A stretch of DNA of 64,000 nt from Lyophyllum atratum (Eukaryota; Basidiomycota; Agaricomycetes; Agaricales; Lyophyllaceae), in the NCBI GenBank assembly GCA_014905825.1, contig JACGCN010000001.1, positions 1,426,001 to 1,490,000 on the forward strand, in the 5' to 3' direction. Below are positions 58,124 to 64,000 of this stretch, in pieces; the stretch's first letter is position 1; each line of letters begins with the position of its first letter. A program made the translations under genes and the position numbers. The notes beneath the pieces were generated by a model. That model was not told the origin of the DNA. It did no database searches and worked only from the letters and a program-made list of their open reading frames with translations.

Positions 58124-59946
58124 ATGACCAGCTCTCCCCCAGATATCTCCTCGCTGTCGCTTTCGTCTCGGCCCTCCCAGCAACGTCTTCACGACACTTA
58201 CGATTACGAAGGCAACAACCACAGCAACACCAGACCCCCTCATTTTTTCCAAACATCTCCAGCACTATCGATCCAGTCTCAATACAATCCTCTTAGTATA
58301 GGCACAATCTCCTCTCAAGAATAAGCCACTCCGTAGCGCTCTGCCCACCGTGCGTTTTCCCTATTTTCTGCGATTATACTCGTCCAACCTGATAGCTCCC
58401 CCCAGCAATGGCTCGATAATAATTCTTCTGACAGTCGATCGCTGTCACCACACAACAACTCGGACTTTTCTTCCGCTGGCGGTTCTCCCCCCCCTATGGG
58501 GCACCTTAATGTTCCACCTATGGCGCCCTCTACACCCAGCCTAAATCCCGATGATGAAGTCATCCCAACCGCCATCGTGATAAAAAATATACCATTCAAT
58601 GTCAAACGCGAAACCCTGCTTGATATAATTGTGCGTGTCTCACATACCCCCCCTCCTCTGCCATTCCCTGAATTTTATTTTTTCGTTCTTGCTAGGCATC
58701 GCTATCCATTCCCACACCTTACGCCTTCAATTACCACCTTGACCAGCAGGGCTCATTCCGTGGATTAGCCTTCGCCAACTTCCGACAGTCAGTAGACGCG
58801 GATGCTGTCGTCGCTGCCCTAAATGGTTTCGATGTCCAGGGCCGCAAATTGCGTGTGGAGTACAAAAAGGTACTTCAGGCAGGCGAGAAGGAACGTATCG
58901 AGCGCGAAAAGGCCATCCGCCGCATGCGCTCCATGCAGTTGGAGAAAGAACAAACTGGTGTCACGCCCCTCTATGAAGATTACGGATCTGCCATATCGTC
59001 AGCATTCAGTCCCCAGCGCTCCTTTTCCTCAGGATCGCCCTATCAGCAGCCGCAATACTCACCGCCCAATGTGTCCGCGATGCCTGCACCTCAGTACAAC
59101 CTGGCTCTTAACTCGGCTCCCGCTGCGCCAAGCCAACCGCCACAATCGGCGACACCCAGCATCTCTGGAAAGAGCTCCGCTGAAGAACTGGACCTTAACG
59201 ATCCCTCTACGTTGGAGATCTATTCCAGAATCCTTCTGTTCAAGGACGATCGCATGCGTGATGAGCTCGCATTCTCTCGATCTCTCAGCCCGAAACAGCG
59301 AAGAGTCGTGCATCTCCTCGCCCAGAAGCTCGGTGTGTACCATTATTCTATCGGCGAAGGCGAAGAGAGGTATGCTGTTGTCACTCGAATCGATCCCCAA
59401 AGAGTACGTATACAACGGTGCATCACATTATCTTATTGACCCTTCCATTTGCAGCAGCAACAGCAGCAATCTCAAATTCAGCAGCAGCGCCCAGTTCATC
59501 ATACACTTTCCCGCGCTCCCTCGGCCTATTTGACTCCTTCGAGCCAAATGACCTCGAGCTCTCTTCGTGCCAAGAAATCAATGCCAGACATGAAGACGTT
59601 GCATTCACAGGCCCCGCGCCTCAATTCTCGTGCCTCTAACGGCAACATACGGGAAGGTTATGCTACCATCGCCTCACCCTCGCGACGTGTCTCGACTGGA
59701 TTCGGTTCCTTGTTCTCCAACGGAAGTCCGTTCGGCAGTGGATCAGTACCCCCAGTCCCAAGCCTTCCGACTTCCATTGGCTCAGCTCCATTGAATGGTA
59801 GCCATGAAAACTCCAGCAACGTGGTTCGGCAGCCTCGAGGTCCTGGTATCGGGGGCTTTGGTAGGCGGGACAGCAGGGTTGGGGTTAGCGACGCTCAGGC
59901 TAGAGGTGTGCTCGATGCTAGAACTTACGAGCCGTTGGAGATCTGA
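58124..59946 (+). CDS. Pin4-like RNA-binding protein (RRM plus R3H)
   Basis: Cytoplasmic RNA-binding protein similar to yeast Pin4 and fission yeast Cip1/Cip2, linked to stress and cell-cycle control. The start is MTSSPPDISSLSLSSRPSQQ in a Ser-rich disordered region. The RRM reads PTAIVIKNIPFNVKRETLLD (RNP2-like), SLSIPTPYAFNYHLDQQGSF, RGLAFANFRQSVDADAVVAA (RNP1-like) and LNGFDVQGRKLRVEYKKVL. Charged EKERIEREKAIRRMRSMQ follows. The R3H domain is YSRILLFKDDRMRDELAFSR with LSPKQRRVVHLLAQKLGVYH. A Gln repeat (after an intron at about 59405-59455) and a Ser/Gly-rich tail end in DARTYEPLEI at 59946. Five or so short introns. Confidence 0.9.
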
Positions 59947-60440
59947 TGATCGATACTAACGTAGTCCGCTCAGACAGTTTACAAGGGGCGGACGGACGTG
60001 GTAACTGATTGCCACAAGGATGTCTCGTCAATGACCCATTAACACCAAATTCTATACTTGTCTCCCCTTGCGCGTTCTTATTCTCCTCAGCCACCACTTG
60101 TATAATCGTCCTCCATCTCACTCAGGTTCACTTTCATTAATATTTCGATACTGAAGAGGTGTTTCTCTTATTCCGCGGAATAGTTCAATTACTTCCCCTC
60201 CTGCTTTCTCTATATCATACTCCCGCCATCTATGCTCCATACTCACCTTCTTTTGACTGTCGATGAATCTTGTATTTATGAAAATAATTTCCTGTTCCTC
60301 CGCCTCTGTTTATCTGCGATGTCCTTCCCAAACAACGCCTTCACGTGCAGACTCATTTTCGAAGTGCCTCCGTTCGACGCTCCTACTTCAAGTTCAACTT
60401 TAACCCCCTAGGACCGTGTGATCTGTCTTCTTTGGGCAAA
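59947..60440. other. intergenic region upstream of NUC1
   Basis: About 490 bp, strongly pyrimidine-rich on the plus strand, consistent with a fungal promoter and 5' UTR. No gene recognised. Confidence 0.45.
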
Positions 60441-61803
60441 ATGTCAGGCTCTGTCATAGTCCGCGCAGCAATTTTTGCTGCTGGAGCCTTGGTGGGCGGT
60501 GGTGTGGCAACCGTCATTTCAAGCCGGAAGCAGACGATACCGAGGCCTTCTCAAGTCGCGTCGACTACGTCCGCACCAATAATCGAACTCGGAAAAACAG
60601 GGCAACCCAAGCTACAGGAACCTAGTCTGGTTCCGTCGACTGTTGTGTCAACCGTTCTCAAATACGGTAATCCTGGTTAGTCCCTGGCATTCTCGCTTGT
60701 GTGCCGTCCATTTCTGACAGAATTTTGTAACACAGGACCAATTTCAGACTCCCTGGTACGTCAGGGATATGTTGCAGCATATGACAGGCGGTTGCGACAT
60801 CCTGCATGGGTACGCTCCAATTGGATTTTTCTCCGGGGTGTAATTAATACGATCATACCTAGACCGCTGAGCACCTCACACAAGCCTCGTTAAGATCGGG
60901 GAAAGAATCAAACACTGCTGGGGACCGTTCGAAGTCCACCTTTATCGAGGATGAATCATTGCCAAAGAGGTTCCGGGCACAATTAAAGCACTATTTTAGA
61001 AGTGGCTATGATCGTGGACATATGTGACTGTTATGCTGCCTCTATCCCGTCGTTCTTTCTTCTGATCGTCATTCTTGGACTATAGGGTACCTGCTGCTGA
61101 TGCGAAGTTCTCTCAGGTTTGTGTTTGACGATGGCTTCGTGAACGAGGTCGATTTACAGGAATATAGGCAGCTATGGACGAAACATTCCTCCTTTCAAAT
61201 ATTGCCCCCCAAGTCGGTGAAGGCTTCAACAGACACTGTATGTTCTTTTACCTGTCGTTTTCCGATTCTTCTCAAATGTTACACAGACTGGGCATACTTA
61301 GAAGACTGGTGCCGACGTCTCACAGGAAACTTCAAAGATGTGTATGTCTTTACAGTACCTCTGTACTTGCCACGTCTACACGGTGATGGGAAATGGCGTG
61401 TGGTGAGTCTCCTTAAGCCAGCAGCTACTCGAACTAATGACTTTCTAGACTCACGAAGTGATAGGCTCTCCTCCGAGCGTTTCAGTTCCTACACATTTTG
61501 CCAAGGTTGTTTTGGTCTCGAAACCCGCCTCACCTTCTACGCCCGATGTTCTTGAATATTCAACAGGTGCATTTGTTCTTCCGAATGCCATTATACCAGA
61601 TGATGCGCCTCTGGAGAGCTTCGTTATGCCAGGCAGGTTTCTTATATATTGACCCGAAGAACTTCGCTCACTTACTGCGTTGCACAGTCGAAGCAGTTGA
61701 AGAGGCGGCAGGCCTCACGCTCTTTTCTGATGCAGTCAAGGCTAAGTCGAGCCACATCTGCAAAACGACCAACTGCCAGGTTCTTGTACGGAGATTTGAC
61801 TGA
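60441..61803 (+). CDS. NUC1: mitochondrial endonuclease G (Nuc1)
   Basis: DNA/RNA non-specific nuclease of the mitochondrial inner membrane, with roles in mtDNA metabolism and cell death. The N-terminus MSGSVIVRAAIFAAGALVGG followed by GVATVISSRKQ is a membrane anchor with basic flank. The nuclease domain shows KYGNPGPISD, the catalytic block SGYDRGHMVPAADAKFSQ (DRGH motif), then AAMDETFLLSNIAPQVGEGF with NRHYWAYLEDWCRRLTG (metal-binding Asn). Later VYVFTVPLYLPRLHGDGKWR and EYSTGAFVLPNAIIPDDAPL. The last intron seems to use a GC donor (ATGCCAG|GCAGGT, ends GCACAG at about 61689), giving VEAVEEAAGLTLFSDAVKAK. It ends QVLVRRFD with TGA at 61801-61803. Confidence 0.93.
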
Positions 61804-61906
61804 TGCACAGAAGAAGAGCTACAAGGCCATTGCTGCACCAAAGTAGTACCTACATACGTGGATTGGGCAGTTTAGCAATTAATCAATTAATAGAACTATG
61901 TGCGAA

Positions 61907-62984
61907 TCAATAATCAGATAGGATATCTTTAATTCCCTCCCAGTAATCCTTTTCCACCCGTGATTCAATCTCCTGCTTTGTTAACCAAGCGAAATCTGAG
62001 AAGTCGCTTGGGTCGGGCTTGACCTGCCCTGCCATGATGTGAGCTTTGAAGAAAAAAGTGATTTTCTGAAGCAAAGAAGCCATGTCAAATCAAAACGGAG
62101 ATATTCGTGCAAGTAACAACAACCTCTGGCTTAGGTTCCGGGGATGAGGTATCTAGCGGCGACTGCTTGTAAACACCAATGGGATTCCGGCTCACAATCC
62201 AGGTATCCATGTTTTCGCCACATTCAGGCGTACAAGTCTCTTTGCGCTGCCTTGATGTTCCAGCATCAGTGACTATGAGTGTTTACTCACGACGATTGGT
62301 GCTGTTCACAGTACCTGGTGTAGAAGTTCTCCCTTCTCTACGCCTCCTTGAGGGAACCGCCAGGTATCATTGCCGTCTGCTTTGGTCTGAAGCAGGAGGT
62401 ATAGGTTGCGCCTTCCTTTGCGGTCGAGACTCTTTGAATCTCGGCTCGCATCGGCACTGTGAACTCTAGGCATCAAGTCCTCCGATTCCCCTTCTTGCAG
62501 AGCAAGCTGGTCTGCGGCAGCTTTATCTGCAGCAGCCTTCTCCTTGCTGACGAAATTGTCCTCTGTGTTGAATTTTGGACCGAAGGCCCTTCGCTCGCGT
62601 TGCTTCTCCTCCATGTTGAATTTTGTCTCTAGCAGTGATCCCTGCTTGAAATAAAAGTCCAAGGGAAACGGGTTGTGGAGAGCGCGTCGGATACGCGCCT
62701 GGTAGGCATAGTAGGCGCGCTCGAACAGCGTCGGCGTCCGGGTGACGATGGGAGAGCGGTTGAGGATGACGGCAGCGGTAATTTGGGGGCGGGGATGCCT
62801 TTGGGTTCGTATTGGGGATATTGGGGCCGAGGGGGAGGGCTCAGAGGCTACCTCTGTCGCCAGGGAACGGCGGAAGGAGGGCAGCAGAGCTGCAAGGGGG
62901 TCAGTGGATACATTTGGGAGGGTATACTGCGGACTGACTGTTCTGCTGGCGTCGACATGAAGTCAGCACATTTCTTGACAACAT
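61907..62984 (-). CDS. MRPL17: mitochondrial large-subunit ribosomal protein mL46 (MRPL17/MRPL46)
   Basis: Component of the mitochondrial 54S subunit with a degenerate Nudix fold. The presequence MLSRNVLTSCRRQQN is spliced to LLPSFRRSLATEVASEPSPS. The conserved part includes ITAAVILNRSPIVTRTPTLF, ERAYYAYQARIRRALHNPF, LLETKFNMEEKQRERRAFGP, RRNLYLLLQTKADGNDTWRF and PQGGVEKGELLHQ. The second half reads CGENMDTWIVSRNPIGVYKQ, KITFFFKAHIMAGQVKPDPS and DFAWLTKQEIESRVEKDYWE, with TGA at 61907-61909. Between AAQRDLYA and ECGENM one extra base (near 62224-62226) breaks the frame, probably a sequence error. It diverges from the V-ATPase gene across 122 bp. Confidence 0.88.
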
Positions 62985-63106
62985 CCTTGTGCAATGCCTC
63001 AATTTGGCGCAGGCATTTTCAGAGTTACGCACGTGGACTGTGGGAACTTCTTTCTGTATCCAGCCTTCCACCGTCAGTGGCGCCGCGATCGCACATTGCC
63101 CCCGTC

Positions 63107-64000
63107 ATGTCTGCTTCCCTGGTGCCCAACTGCATATCTCGACGAGGCCTCCTCTAAGATCAGGTCCAAGCCAGTGCCCTGGGAGGTCAATATATCTACT
63201 GCTCGTGCCCTCTTCATTCACCCTCATTTTATGCTCGACACAGGGTTACCAACGCGCAGATCTGATCACCTCCGAAGACCTCACCCTAATCAAGAAGGTA
63301 GACAAGCAGCCTCGAGCCAGGATTGAGTCCATACTTCTCTCAGATGGCCCGACATACGCACTTCTCTACTTCCGTCTGCTCAAGAAGCTTCAGCGCGTGG
63401 ATACCATGCAGTGTCTCTTGGTCCTCATAGCGGATGCACTCACAGGTTCGTTTGCTCGTCTGGTTCCCCGCGGACATCTTAAGCTTGAGAATAGACCATG
63501 AAGAGCGGATTCCTGTATTTTTGAAGACAGCAGACGCCGATCCAGACCTTCCTTTCCTCCCTCTGCTACGGTAGACATGAAGCCTATGACCAAGAAACAC
63601 ATTGCTCATGCCATGCTTCAGAATACTCGACACACAAGACGAGTTCGTTCAGCTAAAGGCCGCCCAGATTCTCACAATTCTTATCAGGTTTGCATTCAGA
63701 ACATCATCTACCGCACCATTGCTGACTTCCGCTCAGCTCACCGTTAACCCCAGCTGCCGTCACAGCATTTGAAGCCTTTTTTGAATACCCTTGCCACTCT
63801 AGTTCAGGGAACATCGCAGAACGGCCGTGACGTTGCCGTTCATTGTCTAGAATCATTGCTTACACGTCGCGACTGTCGGCAAGGCAGTCTGGTCTGTCCC
63901 TGGTATCATTGTGGGGTATGCGTCCATCTTCTCATCCGAAGTCCTTGCGCTCACACCGCACCCAGACTTATTGGAGATTCTCAAGCATAAACCTGGCCCT
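63107..64000 (+). CDS. VMA13: V-type ATPase subunit H, 3' end outside window
   Basis: Peripheral V1 subunit that activates the assembled proton pump and inhibits free V1. The first exon begins MSASLVPN; one surplus base at about 63130-63131 then shifts the frame before AYLDEASSKIRSKPVPWE, which is conserved in subunit H. After an intron: GYQRADLITSEDLTLIKKVD, KQPRARIESILLSDGPTYAL, LYFRLLKKLQRVDTMQCLLV and LIADALTDHEERIPVFLKTA. Then come LPLLRILDTQDEFVQLKAAQ and LTILISSQLTVNPS, all typical HEAT-like helices of this subunit. Introns are 45-70 nt with GT-AG ends. Truncated by the window edge within the N-terminal domain. Confidence 0.88.

Noticed and set aside
62215..63140. Programmed +1 frameshifting as a shared system for mL46, V-ATPase H and HRQ1
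   Set aside because: All three have a surplus base after a C-T pair, but NOT1 and striatin show missing bases instead, so random assembly indels explain the set better.
1..64000. Search for a biosynthetic, defence or mobile gene cluster
   Set aside because: Nearly all recognisable genes are unrelated conserved housekeeping genes. No transposase, reverse transcriptase, terpene/NRPS/PKS enzyme or long terminal repeat was seen.

Overview
This window is nuclear DNA from a filamentous basidiomycete, most likely an Agaricomycete. The evidence is dense gene packing (about 25 genes in 64 kb), many canonical GT-AG introns of roughly 40-65 nt in nearly every gene, and fungal versions of eukaryotic housekeeping proteins (Hrq1, Bmt2, MBF1, Not1, striatin, Ede1, a tetraspanin, a Pin4-like RRM/R3H protein). 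I see no rRNA, CRISPR, plasmid or intact transposon, and I could not support a tRNA by eye. Genus cannot be assigned from sequence reading alone.

Layout. 1-2058: 5' part of the HRQ1 helicase gene (minus). 2288-2557 and 3123-3553: two small unrecognised genes (plus). 3588-3905: imperfect tandem duplication. 4014-6442: unrecognised multi-pass membrane protein with two related basic modules near its 3' end. 6982-14696: close same-strand run on the minus strand, RPC82 (Pol III), a metallophosphoesterase and SPT16 (FACT). 15070-18142: acidic protein of unknown function. 18254-18929: small two-span membrane protein. 19064-25000: 5'-nucleotidase-like protein, dCTP deaminase/dUTPase-fold protein, BMT2 rRNA methyltransferase and tetraspanin. 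25843-30769: MBF1, gamma-tubulin and an MFS sugar transporter. 30953-38195: NOT1, scaffold of the CCR4-NOT deadenylase. 38753-45349: alpha/beta hydrolase, TMA7 and striatin. 45828-55925: class II cAMP phosphodiesterase, a large unknown protein with a C-terminal globular domain, a 111-residue orphan gene, and EDE1. 56290-61803: UBE2C-like E2, Pin4-like RNA-binding protein and the mitochondrial nuclease NUC1. 61907-64000: mitoribosomal protein mL46 and the start of V-ATPase subunit H.

The genes are unrelated housekeeping functions (chromatin and transcription, mRNA decay, cytoskeleton, endocytosis, mitochondria), often sharing short divergent promoters. They do not form a pathway cluster. I found no convincing new defence or mobile system. 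The most useful unusual points are: an apparent 2-nt micro-exon in MBF1, plus 9-nt and 12-nt micro-exons in TMA7 and the transporter; single-nucleotide frame breaks in HRQ1, NOT1 (two), striatin, mL46 and V-ATPase H, best explained as assembly indels; a duplicated basic module that may provide alternative 3' exons; and several small spliced orphan genes.

Starts and splice sites were chosen by eye from reading-frame continuity, GT-AG signals and remembered family conservation. No database search was run.
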